From Patescibacteria group bacterium (GTDB lineage: Bacteria; Patescibacteriota; JABMPQ01; JAQVVF01): a stretch of 34,122 nt of DNA. How positions within the stretch are numbered: the first letter of the stretch is position 1; the number at the start of each line of letters is the position of its first letter. Positions 21,568-30,071 of the stretch are shown in pieces. The stretch is from NCBI GenBank assembly GCA_028699085.1, contig JAQVVF010000011.1, positions 1-34,122 on the forward strand. Reading direction: 5' to 3'. The position numbers and the translations under genes are program-made. The notes beneath the pieces were generated by a model. The model was not told where the DNA came from. It searched no databases and was given only the letters and a program-made list of their open reading frames with translations.

Positions 21568-23394
21568 ATGAAAAAACAAAAATTATTAATTATCGGTGTA
21601 ATTTTTATTATTCTTATTTTTTTAAGCAATACTGTATCTGCTGAAATTCAAGATAGAACAACTGATCATTTGTTTGATTTTGAAGCTTATGGTGATACTA
21701 GAACAGGTCATGTTGTACATCAGCAAGTGGTTGATCAAATGGTGCCTTTAAATTCTGATTTTGTTTTGCATGTTGGAGACTTGGTAAATTCTGGAGACTC
21801 GATGTCGAATTGGGATACTTTTTTAAGTATAACTTCAGGATATCGCGATAAAGCGATAAAGAATGGCTTGGAGAGAAATTTTTATCCGAGTATTGGCAAT
21901 CATGATTTACCTCTGACAAATTATGATAGTATTTTTGGAATAGATCATTATTATTCTTTTGATTATAAGGGTTTCCATTTTATTGCATTAAATACTTCAG
22001 AATCTTATATTTCTGGAAGCGATCAATATAATTGGTTAGTGAATGATTTAGTTGCAAATGAAGATGAAGAAATAATTGTTTTTTTTCATTATCCAGCTTA
22101 TAGTTCTGGACCTCATGGTGGAACAGCTGATGTCGTAACATATCTATCTCCTCTTTTTGAATCAGCAGGAGTGAAATTAGTACTAACTGGTCATAGCCAT
22201 ATTTATGAAAGGACTTATCCAATTTTTCAAAATGCTGTTAATTCTGTTAACGGTGTAACCTATATTATAACTGGTGGTGGAGGTGCACCTTTGGGCAGTT
22301 TTACGACTGGCAATTGGTGGACTGCAGCTGGAGAAAGCTCATATGAATTTGTTTATTTACAAGTCACGAATAGCAAAATTTATGCTAATGTTTTAGATCA
22401 AAATGGAAATAATATTGATAGTTTTGAAATAATTAATACGAAGAATCAAAAATATTTGATGACTTCTTTGGAAGACAATGTCAGGAAAAATATAAAAAAG
22501 TATAGTGTTTCTGGATCATTGAATGATGATGGGTTTAAGCCAAATTCTAATAAAGCAAATAATCAAGGAGTGAGAATAGCAAGCGGTGATGTTAATTTGG
22601 ATGGCAAAGATGAATTAATTGTTGGGGCTGGACCGGGTGGAAAACCATGGGTAAAAATTTTTGAAACTGATGGAACATTGTTAAAGAAATTTTATGCTTT
22701 TAAAAAATCATATTCTGGAGGTATTGATGTAGCAGCTGGAGATATTAATAGCGATGGCATTGCAGAAATTGCAGCTTCGAGGTTTTCTGGCGAAGAATCG
22801 AGAGTGAAGATTTTTAATTATCTTGATAATGATGTATATTTTGATAGAATAATCTTTCCGAAGTTAAAGACTAGTGCTTCTATTTCAATGGGAGATGTAG
22901 ATATGGATTATAATGATGAATTAATTGTCGGAACAGGTGCAAATGTTAGGTCTAAAGTAAGATTTTATGATATTTTAACAACTGATAAAAAAGGGACTAG
23001 GCTGGGTGTTGAATTAAAGCCTTTTGATGATGATATAAAGAATGGAATTGATGTTGCTAATGGCGACACAGATGGAGATGGATTTGTCGAGATAGGAGTT
23101 TCGAAATTATCTGGAGATAAAGGCAGAATAAAAATCCTAGAGTATGATATAGCTGGTACAGTTTTGGAAAAAATTTCTGTTTTTAGAGAAAGTCATAAAA
23201 GTGGAGCAAACATTGAAATGTTTGATATTGATTCTGATGGAAAAACGGAAATAATTTCTTCAGCAAGAAAGGCAGATGATAGTTTGCCAAGAGTGAAAAT
23301 TTTTAAGCCAGATGGAGAGAAATACGCTGATTCTTTTTATCCATACAAGAAAAGTTTGAAAGGCGGAGTAGTAGTTGCAGGTATCAATGAATGA
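21568..23394 (+). CDS. Exported metallophosphoesterase with FG-GAP repeats
   Basis: A 608-aa protein exported through a signal peptide (residues about 1-25). The N-terminal half is a calcineurin-like phosphoesterase resembling purple acid phosphatases: Asp43 (YGDTR), Asp71 (VGDLVNSG), Asn111-His112 (IGNHD), His174 (FFHYPAYS), and His209/His211 (TGHSHIYER) supply the dinuclear metal site. From about residue 330 come four or five FG-GAP/VCBS-type beta-propeller blades with calcium-loop patterns GDVNLDGKDE, GDINSDGIAE and GDTDGDGFVE. It sits between murC and murB, and two later proteins share the same propeller type with other enzymes. The substrate is unknown; a wall or lipid phosphate is plausible. 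Confidence 0.9.
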   Translation: MKKQKLLIIGVIFIILIFLSNTVSAEIQDRTTDHLFDFEAYGDTRTGHVVHQQVVDQMVPLNSDFVLHVGDLVNSGDSMSNWDTFLSITSGYRDKAIKNGLERNFYPSIGNHDLPLTNYDSIFGIDHYYSFDYKGFHFIALNTSESYISGSDQYNWLVNDLVANEDEEIIVFFHYPAYSSGPHGGTADVVTYLSPLFESAGVKLVLTGHSHIYERTYPIFQNAVNSVNGVTYIITGGGGAPLGSFTTGNWWTAAGESSYEFVYLQVTNSKIYANVLDQNGNNIDSFEIINTKNQKYLMTSLEDNVRKNIKKYSVSGSLNDDGFKPNSNKANNQGVRIASGDVNLDGKDELIVGAGPGGKPWVKIFETDGTLLKKFYAFKKSYSGGIDVAAGDINSDGIAEIAASRFSGEESRVKIFNYLDNDVYFDRIIFPKLKTSASISMGDVDMDYNDELIVGTGANVRSKVRFYDILTTDKKGTRLGVELKPFDDDIKNGIDVANGDTDGDGFVEIGVSKLSGDKGRIKILEYDIAGTVLEKISVFRESHKSGANIEMFDIDSDGKTEIISSARKADDSLPRVKIFKPDGEKYADSFYPYKKSLKGGVVVAGINE

Positions 23395-23406
23395 ATCGGA
23401 ATTTAA

Positions 23407-23435
23407 ATATGTTAAATTAGTTAGATCTGTTAAAT
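23407..23435 (+). repeat. Short GTTAAA/TAGTTAGAT repeats before murB
   Basis: ATATGTTAAATTAGTTAGAT then CTGTTAAATAG repeats a roughly 10-bp unit related to those at 6312-6352 and 30002-30036. Confidence 0.4.
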
Positions 23436-23448
23436 AGAAAATTAAATT

Positions 23449-24396
23449 ATGAATAAATTTTTTGATAAGTGCCAAAAAAATGTGAAATTAAGTGAACATA
23501 CAACGTTTAAGATTGGTGGATTTGCTGATTACTTTTTTGTGGCAAAAAATAAGGATGATTTAATTGAGGCAATAAAAGTAGCAAAAGAAGAAGATGTAAA
23601 ATATTATATTTTAGGCGGGGGATCAAATGTATTGGTTTCTGATGATGGTTTTAGAGGTTTGGTAATAAAAATTGAAATTGCTGATTTAAACTTAAAAGAT
23701 AATATTTTAAATGTAGGCGCTGGTGTTGCGATTGGAAAAATTGTGAGTTTAGCTTTAGATAATAGCTTAACAGGCGTTGAATTTTGGACAGGCGTACCTG
23801 GAACAATTGGAGGTGCAATTTTTGGAAATGCAGGGGCATATGGGAAAGATGCGAAAGATGTTTTAAAAAGTGTGACATATTATGATGCTACGGAAAATAA
23901 AATAATTGAAAAAGAGAATAGCAAGCTTAGTTTTTCTTATCGATCAAGTGAATTCAAAAATGATAAAAAGAAAATTGTTTTGTCATGTGAAATAAAATTA
24001 AAAAAAGACGATAAAAAAAAGATTATTGTTGAAATGTCTGATATTGCTAAACAAAGGTCGTCAAAAATTCCAATGGAGCCAAGCGCTGGCTCGGTATTTA
24101 AAAACGTAAATGAAAATTTAGATCAAGTTTTGGGAAAATTAGATATTGAACAGAAAGAAAAAGATAAGTTTAAACAATATGGAAAAATTCCCGTTGCTTT
24201 ATTGATCGAAAAAAGTGGCTTGAAAGGTAAACAAGTTGGTGGAGTGAAAATTTCAGAAAAGCATGCTAATTTTATTGTAAATATTGGTGGCGCAAAAGCA
24301 AAAGATGTGCTACGCTTAGTTGAAATAGTTAAAACTAGTGTTAAGGAAAAATTTGACGTTGAATTAGAATTAGAAAATATACTTGTCGGGTTTTAA
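23449..24396 (+). CDS. murB: UDP-N-acetylenolpyruvoylglucosamine reductase
   Basis: FAD enzyme that reduces UDP-GlcNAc-enolpyruvate to UDP-MurNAc with NADPH. Motifs: TTFKIGGFADYF at the N terminus, the FAD-binding GGGSNVLVSDDGF, GVPGTIGGAIFGNAGAYG, YRSSEFK, the PSAGSVFKN segment with the catalytic Ser, and IEKSGLKGKQVGGVKISEKHANFIVN with the C-terminal Glu region. At 315 aa it fits the shorter type II class of MurB. murA is not in this window. No Shine-Dalgarno site. It ends near a GC-rich repeat fragment (24402-24420). Confidence 0.95.
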   Translation: MNKFFDKCQKNVKLSEHTTFKIGGFADYFFVAKNKDDLIEAIKVAKEEDVKYYILGGGSNVLVSDDGFRGLVIKIEIADLNLKDNILNVGAGVAIGKIVSLALDNSLTGVEFWTGVPGTIGGAIFGNAGAYGKDAKDVLKSVTYYDATENKIIEKENSKLSFSYRSSEFKNDKKKIVLSCEIKLKKDDKKKIIVEMSDIAKQRSSKIPMEPSAGSVFKNVNENLDQVLGKLDIEQKEKDKFKQYGKIPVALLIEKSGLKGKQVGGVKISEKHANFIVNIGGAKAKDVLRLVEIVKTSVKEKFDVELELENILVGF

Positions 24397-24401
24397 AGTT
24401 T

Positions 24402-24420
24402 GTTTGCCGGTAGACAGGTT
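24402..24420 (+). repeat. Second, degenerate copy of the pgeF palindrome core
   Basis: GTTTGCCGGTAGACAGGTT shares 10 of 11 positions (CGGTAG-rCAGG) with the core in pgeF. It lies just after murB, where such an element is harmless. The left arm is not conserved. Confidence 0.5.
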
Positions 24421-24452
24421 GTAAAGTTTATACAGTTATAAAGTAAAACAAT

Positions 24453-24475
24453 AAAAAAATCGCTGAATAGCGATT
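24453..24475. terminator. Terminator of the receiver gene (active on minus strand)
   Basis: AATCGCT (24458-24464) pairs with AGCGATT (24469-24475); on the minus strand it is followed by a run of seven T. It also could stop murB transcription less efficiently. Confidence 0.8.
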
Positions 24476-24487
24476 GTATAAAAAGAG

Positions 24488-24883
24488 CTAGTTGATAATA
24501 GAAAGAACGAGTTGAGAGATATCTTTTAGGCCAGCTGGTTTCCATAGTGGATGGGCATTGTGTTCTGGTGCTTCTATTATTGCTTCAAGAGTTGAAGAAA
24601 AGAGCATGATAGGAGTTGAATTACCTTCATTCCGGAGTTGCTTGATTGCTTGGATTCCAGTCATCATTGATTCAGTATTGTGATCAAAAATGACTAGATC
24701 AAATTTTCTTTCTTTGGTAAGCAGATATCCTTGTTCTGCAGTAGGTACTTCGGAAACATCGAAATCGCCAATGTGTTTTAGTACGCTTATTAAGATATTC
24801 CGAATTGAGCTATCATCATCAACGACCAGAACAGATTTTTTCGAAATAGCTGCGCCGCCGCCAATAGCTTCTGACTCGTACAT
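24488..24883 (-). CDS. Stand-alone response-regulator receiver domain protein
   Basis: A 131-aa CheY-like receiver with no output domain. The phosphorylation site is Asp67 (LVIFDHN); the acidic pocket is Asp22-Asp23-Asp24 (VLVVDDDSS); Ser96-Ser97-Thr98 and Lys115 (WKPAG) complete the set of conserved residues. An N-terminal extension of about 15 residues (YESEAIGGGAAISKKS) is not usual. The gene has an AGGGAAGGA ribosome site, its own promoter and terminator, and a structured leader. No histidine kinase is adjacent, so the partner must lie elsewhere. It may act as a phosphate sink or by protein contact. Confidence 0.9.
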   Translation of the reverse strand: MYESEAIGGGAAISKKSVLVVDDDSSIRNILISVLKHIGDFDVSEVPTAEQGYLLTKERKFDLVIFDHNTESMMTGIQAIKQLRNEGNSTPIMLFSSTLEAIIEAPEHNAHPLWKPAGLKDISQLVLSIIN

Positions 24884-24970
24884 GGATTTCCTTCCCTCGC
24901 AGTGCTGTCTGCGTTTCTGGCTTTCCGTGGGCCAGTATTAATAGAGTATCATCTTTTAATAATTTGTCAA
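24884..24970 (-). promoter_or_regulatory. Promoter and structured leader of the receiver gene
   Basis: On the minus strand TTGACA (24970-24965) is followed 16 bp later by TACTCT (24948-24943). The leader of about 55 nt is GC-rich and folds into CTGGC/GCCAG and CGCAG/CTGCG hairpins just before the AGGGAAGGA ribosome site. No known riboswitch is recognised. Confidence 0.45.
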
Positions 24971-24976
24971 TAATTT

Positions 24977-25300
24977 ATGAAAATCACAATTTATCACAAA
25001 AAAATTGAATTAACGGACAAATTGTATGATTATGTCCAAGAAAAAATTGGGAGCTTAGAACAATATATTGACAATGTAATTGAATGTTTTGTAGAGTTAG
25101 ACGAAGATACATCAATGAAATCTGGCAAAAAATTTAGATGTGAAGTACAGATGAAAGTGCCAAGATCTTCATTAAGAGCTGAAGAAATCGCTTATGACAT
25201 TTTTGAAGCTGTAGACCTTGTTATTCCGAAATTGACAAAGCAGATTGAAAAGTATAAGAGGCCTGGTGATTTTCCAAGAGGAATAAAAGAGCAAATGTAA
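24977..25300 (+). CDS. raiA: Ribosome hibernation factor (HPF/RaiA family)
   Basis: A 107-aa protein of the HPF/YfiA/RaiA family, which binds the 30S decoding region and silences ribosomes during starvation. Seen are the N-terminal strand MKITIYHKKIELTDKLYDYV, FVELDEDTSMKSGKKFRCEV, and EAVDLVIPKLTKQIEKYK, with the family pattern of basic residues on both helices. It is the short form without the long dimerising C-terminal domain. Close ATG upstream of the divergent receiver promoter; no Shine-Dalgarno site. secA follows after a palindromic repeat. Confidence 0.93.
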   Translation: MKITIYHKKIELTDKLYDYVQEKIGSLEQYIDNVIECFVELDEDTSMKSGKKFRCEVQMKVPRSSLRAEEIAYDIFEAVDLVIPKLTKQIEKYKRPGDFPRGIKEQM

Positions 25301-25396
25301 AATGCAAAAATCAAAAATTAAAATGGCAATGTAAAATGTAAATTTTTATTTTCAATTGTCATTTTGCATCTTGATTTTTTAATTTTTAATTTTGTT
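25301..25396 (+). repeat. Imperfect long palindrome (family A, copy 3) upstream of secA
   Basis: Left arm with AATCAAAAATTAAAATGGCAATGTAAAATG (split here by segment: ATCAAAAATTAAAATGGCAA, TGTAAAATG; 25309-25340) and right arm with TCAATTGTCATTTTGCATC and TTGATTTTTTAATTTTTAAT (25352-25392) are imperfect reverse complements. Confidence 0.65.
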
Positions 25397-25397
25397 T

Positions 25398-28184
25398 ATG
25401 TTATCTTTTTTTAAAAAAATATTTGGTGATCCAAATAAACGTGTAGTAGATAAACTTGCTCCAATAGTTTTGGAGATTAATTCGTTAGAGCCAGAACTCA
25501 AAAAATTATCGGCAGATGAGTTAAAATCTAAAACTTCAGAATTAAAAGCAGAATTAAAAAATGGCAAGACTTTAGATGATATTTTGCCAAAAGCCTTTGC
25601 ATTAGTTCGTGAGGCTTCGAGAAGAACAACGAAAATGAGACATTTTGATGTCCAGCTTTTAGGTGGAATTGTTTTGCATCAAGGAAAAATATCGGAAATG
25701 AAAACTGGTGAAGGAAAGACTTTAGTTGCAACATTACCATTGTATTTAAATGCTTTGGAAGGCAAGGGTGCTCATTTAATTACAGTAAATGATTATTTAG
25801 CAAGACGCGATACTGTCTGGATGGGACAAATATACGATTATTTAGGTTTAAGCGTAGGTTGCATACAGCATGAGCAAGCGTTTATTTATGATGCTACGTG
25901 GAGAAATCAAAATGAAAAAATTAAAAATCAAAATAACGAGACGAACGAAGAACTTGATGAAGAGCGAGATGAAATGGGAAATTTTAAAGTTTTTCATGAA
26001 TATTTAAGACCAGTAACTCGTAAAGAAGCATACCAAGCTGATATTACATATGGAACAAATAACGAATATGGTTTTGATTATTTGAAAGATAATATGGTTG
26101 CCGAACTTTCGGAAAAAGTTCAAAGAGATCTAAATTATGCAATTGTCGATGAAGTGGACTCTATTTTGATTGATGAAGCTAGAACTCCTTTGATTATTTC
26201 AGCTCCTGCAGAGGAAGCAGTAAGTATGTATAATCAATTTGCTAGTCTTATCCCAAAATTAAAAGAGAATGAAGATTATAATATTGATGAAAAAATGAGA
26301 GCAGCGACTTTGACTGACAAAGGAATTGCAAAACTGGAAAAGATGTTGGGATTGCAAAATATTTATGAAGAAAAAGGAATTGAAATCGTTCATCACATTG
26401 AGCAAGCATTGAAAGCGCATACCTTGTTTAAAAGAGACAAAGATTATGTTGTAAAAAATAATGAAGTAATAATTGTTGATGAATTTACTGGGAGATTAAT
26501 GCCAGGCAGACGTTTTTCAGAAGGTTTGCATCAAGCATTAGAAGCAAAAGAAAATGTAGCGATTCAACGAGAATCAAGAACATTAGCAACAATCACATTT
26601 CAAAATTATTTCAGAATTTATAAAAAATTAGCAGGCATGACTGGAACAGCTGCAACATCAGCTGAAGAATTTGAAAAAGTTTATAAACTAGATGTTGTAA
26701 TAATTCCTACAAATAAGCCACTGATTCGTGAGGATTTAAATGATTTGGTTTACAAATCAGAATTAGGAAAATTTTCAGCAGTTGTCCAAGATGTAAAAAA
26801 GAGAAATAAATTAGGTCAGCCAGTTTTGATTGGTACTATTTCTATTGAAAAAAATGAAAGACTAGGTGAAATGTTGGAGGCCGAAGGAATTAAATGTAAT
26901 GTGCTAAATGCAAAAAATCATGAAAAAGAAGGTGAAATAATTGCTCAAGCTGGTAGATTAGGTGGCGTTACAGTTGCAACGAATATGGCAGGTCGTGGTG
27001 TTGATATCATTTTAGGCGGTGTTCCACAAGACAAGGAAGAAGCTGAAAAAATTAAACAATTAGGCGGACTTCACGTAATTGGAACAGAAAGACATGAAGC
27101 AAGAAGAATTGATAATCAGTTAAGAGGTAGAGCGGGACGTCAAGGTGATCCTGGTTCTTCAAGATTTTTTGTTTCTATGGAAGATGACCTGATGAGAATA
27201 TTTGGTTCAGACCGAATGAAAGGAATGATGGAGACTTTGAGATTGCCAGAAGATCAGCCGATTGAACATGGATTGATTTCTCGATCAATCGAAGCAGCTC
27301 AAAGCAAAGTTGAAGGAAATAATTATGATATCAGAAAGCATGTTTTGGAATATGATGATGTGATGAATAAGCATCGTGAAGTTATATACAAAAAGAGAAA
27401 TAATATCTTGATGGCTTGGGAATTAGAGAAAAAACAAAAAAACAAAGAAACAAAAAAACAAATAGATTCCGAATTACAAAATACAAATTCAAAACAACTG
27501 ACAACTAAGCAGATTATCTTGCAGTATATTGAAGATGAGATTGAGCAGATTGTAACAAATCATACTGGAACTGAAGATGTTGAGAATTGGAATTGTAAGG
27601 AAATTTATGAATCTGTTAATACTATTTTTTCAGTTTCAAATGATGTAAAAATTGAATTAGAAACTTTGGCAAAAAAAGCTGGCAATGAAAAAAATGGTGC
27701 TGAAGCAAGAACAATAATTATTGATTATCTTTTTGATTTAGCTGAGAAGGCATACAATACAAAAGAAAAAGAAAATGGCGAGGAAGGAATGCGACAGATT
27801 GAAAGAGCAGTATTGCTTCGGACTATTGATTCTTTATGGATGGATCATTTAGATGCAATGGAATATATGAGAGAGGGAATTGGTTTGCGAGGCTTTGGGC
27901 AAAGAGATCCATTAGTTGAATATAAAAAAGAAGCATTTGGAATGTTTGGTGCATTGCTTTCCGAAATTCAAAATAGAGTTGTTTATACGATTTATAAAGT
28001 TGGTATCGTGACACAGCAAGTATCGCCAATGCAAAAAGCAAAACAGCAAATGCAAACTTCTGGTGCGGAAAAAGGAGAGGATTCTAAAACTTTGCCAGAA
28101 CATGCAGAGACTATTGGTAGAAATGATCCTTGTCCTTGCGGATCAGGAAAGAAGTATAAGAAGTGTTGTGGACGCGGTAAATAA
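25398..28184 (+). CDS. secA: Protein translocase ATPase SecA
   Basis: ATPase motor that drives proteins through SecYEG. The start is ATG 25398 ([11 protein letters not shown]), giving 928 aa; an in-frame TTG lies two codons upstream. Seen: DEAD-type motor with [20 protein letters not shown] (Walker A), [16 protein letters not shown], Walker [20 protein letters not shown], the [21 protein letters not shown] and [13 protein letters not shown] motifs, [14 protein letters not shown], and a C-terminal zinc-binding tail [14 protein letters not shown]. Two low-complexity inserts (about residues 173-190 and 676-700) are A-rich and resemble repeat arms. No Shine-Dalgarno site. Confidence 0.97.
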   Translation: MLSFFKKIFGDPNKRVVDKLAPIVLEINSLEPELKKLSADELKSKTSELKAELKNGKTLDDILPKAFALVREASRRTTKMRHFDVQLLGGIVLHQGKISEMKTGEGKTLVATLPLYLNALEGKGAHLITVNDYLARRDTVWMGQIYDYLGLSVGCIQHEQAFIYDATWRNQNEKIKNQNNETNEELDEERDEMGNFKVFHEYLRPVTRKEAYQADITYGTNNEYGFDYLKDNMVAELSEKVQRDLNYAIVDEVDSILIDEARTPLIISAPAEEAVSMYNQFASLIPKLKENEDYNIDEKMRAATLTDKGIAKLEKMLGLQNIYEEKGIEIVHHIEQALKAHTLFKRDKDYVVKNNEVIIVDEFTGRLMPGRRFSEGLHQALEAKENVAIQRESRTLATITFQNYFRIYKKLAGMTGTAATSAEEFEKVYKLDVVIIPTNKPLIREDLNDLVYKSELGKFSAVVQDVKKRNKLGQPVLIGTISIEKNERLGEMLEAEGIKCNVLNAKNHEKEGEIIAQAGRLGGVTVATNMAGRGVDIILGGVPQDKEEAEKIKQLGGLHVIGTERHEARRIDNQLRGRAGRQGDPGSSRFFVSMEDDLMRIFGSDRMKGMMETLRLPEDQPIEHGLISRSIEAAQSKVEGNNYDIRKHVLEYDDVMNKHREVIYKKRNNILMAWELEKKQKNKETKKQIDSELQNTNSKQLTTKQIILQYIEDEIEQIVTNHTGTEDVENWNCKEIYESVNTIFSVSNDVKIELETLAKKAGNEKNGAEARTIIIDYLFDLAEKAYNTKEKENGEEGMRQIERAVLLRTIDSLWMDHLDAMEYMREGIGLRGFGQRDPLVEYKKEAFGMFGALLSEIQNRVVYTIYKVGIVTQQVSPMQKAKQQMQTSGAEKGEDSKTLPEHAETIGRNDPCPCGSGKKYKKCCGRGK

Positions 28185-28211
28185 TGTTTTAAATACTAAA
28201 AAACAAAATAA

Positions 28212-29918
28212 ATGTTAATTGTTGATCGAATATTGAATATTAAATATTTAATATTTATTTTTACCTTTTTTTTGTTTTCTTGCTTTTCTGTTTATAATGC
28301 GAAAGCGTCCAATTACATCCAGCCTGAAATAAAAGTTTATTCTGATATGGGAGATGAAGTCAATGCTACTTTTTTAGCTTTTGACAAAAATTTTAAGGGT
28401 GGAGCATATCCTGCAATTGGCGATATTAATAATGATGGCAAAAATGAAATTGTAGTTGGTGCCGGATATGGAGGCGGGCCTCAAGTTAGAATCTTTGATA
28501 AATTAGGAAATTCAACTGGCATTAATTTCTATGCATTTGAGAAAGAGTATACTTCTGGTGTAAATGTAGCTGTTTGTAATTTGGATAATCAGAAAAGAAA
28601 CGAGATTGTCGTTGGTAAAGCTTTAGAAGATAAAAGTGAAATTAGAGTTTATCGAATTACAAAGAAAAATAAAGCAAAATTTTTAAGCAAAACAATTGTT
28701 TACGATGAAAATTTTGAAGGTGGTATTAATATTGCTTGTAGTGATTTGAACAATGACGAAAAAGATGAAATTATAACAGGACCTGGACCTACAGGGCGTA
28801 GTCATATTAGAACTTTTAAATATAAATCAGCAAAGAAAAAGATTGTTGATTTTGGTTTGTCATTTTTTGCTTTTAATGATGATTTTATGGGTGGAGCAAC
28901 TGTAAGTGCTTATAATGGTAAAATAGTTGTTGGGCAGGCAACAAAAGGCGGATTGACTTATGTTTATGATGTGAATCGTAAAGATGTGGAAAAGTTTGCT
29001 AAGTTAGGTACTTTAGACCAAATGACCCCAAAATTAGTTAATAAAATCACAGCATTTAAAAATTTTTCAGGAGGTATTAATGTTGCACTTGGAAAAATAG
29101 ATTCAGGAAAGGCAAAAATTCTAATTTCTCCAACTTCGAATGGCGGCCCAGTTGTTGAAATATTTAATTTGAAAGGAAAATTATTAAAGAATTTTAGTGC
29201 TTATGCAGGTGATTTTAGAGGCGGAGTAAGAATAGCAGTGGATGGAGAAGAAAAAGATGAAAAAAATATTAGTAAAAAACAAGAATTTATTTTTGTTATA
29301 GCTCCTGGATTTAAAATGGGGAATAAATGTGAAAAAAATTGCGTTGCTTTAACTTTTGATGATGGTTATACATCTGCGAGTGGTTCTTTCGACAGAATTT
29401 TAGATATTTTGAAAACAAAGAAAGTACATGCAACTTTTTTTATGTTAGGAAAAGTAATGCAACAATATCCTGATAGAATGAAGAGATTAGATATTGAAGG
29501 ACATCAATTAGCAAATCATAGCTATTCTCATAGTGATTTTACTAGATTGTCGACTTCACAAATTGTTTCTGAAATTACATACTCTAATGATATTGCTAAA
29601 AGTATTACAGGCAAGGAGACAAAACCATATTTTCGTTATCCAGGCGGTAGTCATAATGCATCAACTGATGCTATCGTAAAAAACATGGGTTATAAATATT
29701 TTGGCTGGACTGCTTCGGCTGGAGATACTAGTTCTAATGTTACGGTTCAATCAGCAACTTGGGGAATGTTATGGAATTTGCATAATGGCTCGATAATTTT
29801 GGGTCATACGATGAAAGATCAAACAGCCGGAGCATTACCAACTGTTATTGATGCCATTAGAAATGCTGGATATACTTTGGCAACACTTGATGAAATGAGT
29901 AGTTATTGGGGAACATAA
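28212..29918 (+). CDS. Exported polysaccharide deacetylase with FG-GAP repeats
   Basis: A 568-aa exported protein (signal about residues 1-33). Residues about 40-370 are FG-GAP-type propeller blades with the patterns GDINNDGKNEIVVGAGYGGGPQ, VCNLDNQ and SDLNNDEKDEIITGPG. The C-terminal 190 residues are a NodB-type polysaccharide deacetylase: Asp383-Asp384 (TFDDG), His436 and His440 (NHSYSHSDF), RYPGG and GHTMKD, the metal and catalytic motifs. It probably removes acetyl groups from peptidoglycan or another surface glycan. Domain order is propeller first, enzyme second, the reverse of the phosphoesterase at 21568. No Shine-Dalgarno site. Confidence 0.92.
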   Translation: MLIVDRILNIKYLIFIFTFFLFSCFSVYNAKASNYIQPEIKVYSDMGDEVNATFLAFDKNFKGGAYPAIGDINNDGKNEIVVGAGYGGGPQVRIFDKLGNSTGINFYAFEKEYTSGVNVAVCNLDNQKRNEIVVGKALEDKSEIRVYRITKKNKAKFLSKTIVYDENFEGGINIACSDLNNDEKDEIITGPGPTGRSHIRTFKYKSAKKKIVDFGLSFFAFNDDFMGGATVSAYNGKIVVGQATKGGLTYVYDVNRKDVEKFAKLGTLDQMTPKLVNKITAFKNFSGGINVALGKIDSGKAKILISPTSNGGPVVEIFNLKGKLLKNFSAYAGDFRGGVRIAVDGEEKDEKNISKKQEFIFVIAPGFKMGNKCEKNCVALTFDDGYTSASGSFDRILDILKTKKVHATFFMLGKVMQQYPDRMKRLDIEGHQLANHSYSHSDFTRLSTSQIVSEITYSNDIAKSITGKETKPYFRYPGGSHNASTDAIVKNMGYKYFGWTASAGDTSSNVTVQSATWGMLWNLHNGSIILGHTMKDQTAGALPTVIDAIRNAGYTLATLDEMSSYWGT

Positions 29919-29961
29919 AATAATAACAAAATAACTAAATTATAAATAACTAAATACTGGC

Positions 29962-29990
29962 TTGAATTTTGAATATTTTTGTGCTATTAT
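29962..29990 (+). promoter_or_regulatory. L,D-transpeptidase promoter (extended -10)
   Basis: TTGAAT (29962-29967) and TGC-TATTAT (29985-29990, with an extended TG) are 17 bp apart, giving a leader of about 75 nt that carries ACTAGTTAG-type repeats (30002-30036). Confidence 0.6.
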
Positions 29991-30001
29991 GATGTTATAA
30001 G

Positions 30002-30036
30002 AAACTAGTTAGGCTGGTTCGGTTTGTTAAACTAAT
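30002..30036 (+). repeat. Short ACTAGTTAG-type repeats in the L,D-transpeptidase leader
   Basis: AAACTAGTTAGGCTGGTTCG then GTTTGTTAAACTAATTG repeats a roughly 10-bp unit seen at 6312-6352 and 23407-23435. Being within the predicted leader, it is transcribed. Confidence 0.45.
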
Positions 30037-30071
30037 TGCTTGTTAATTTTATTATAAATAATTTAATTAAT

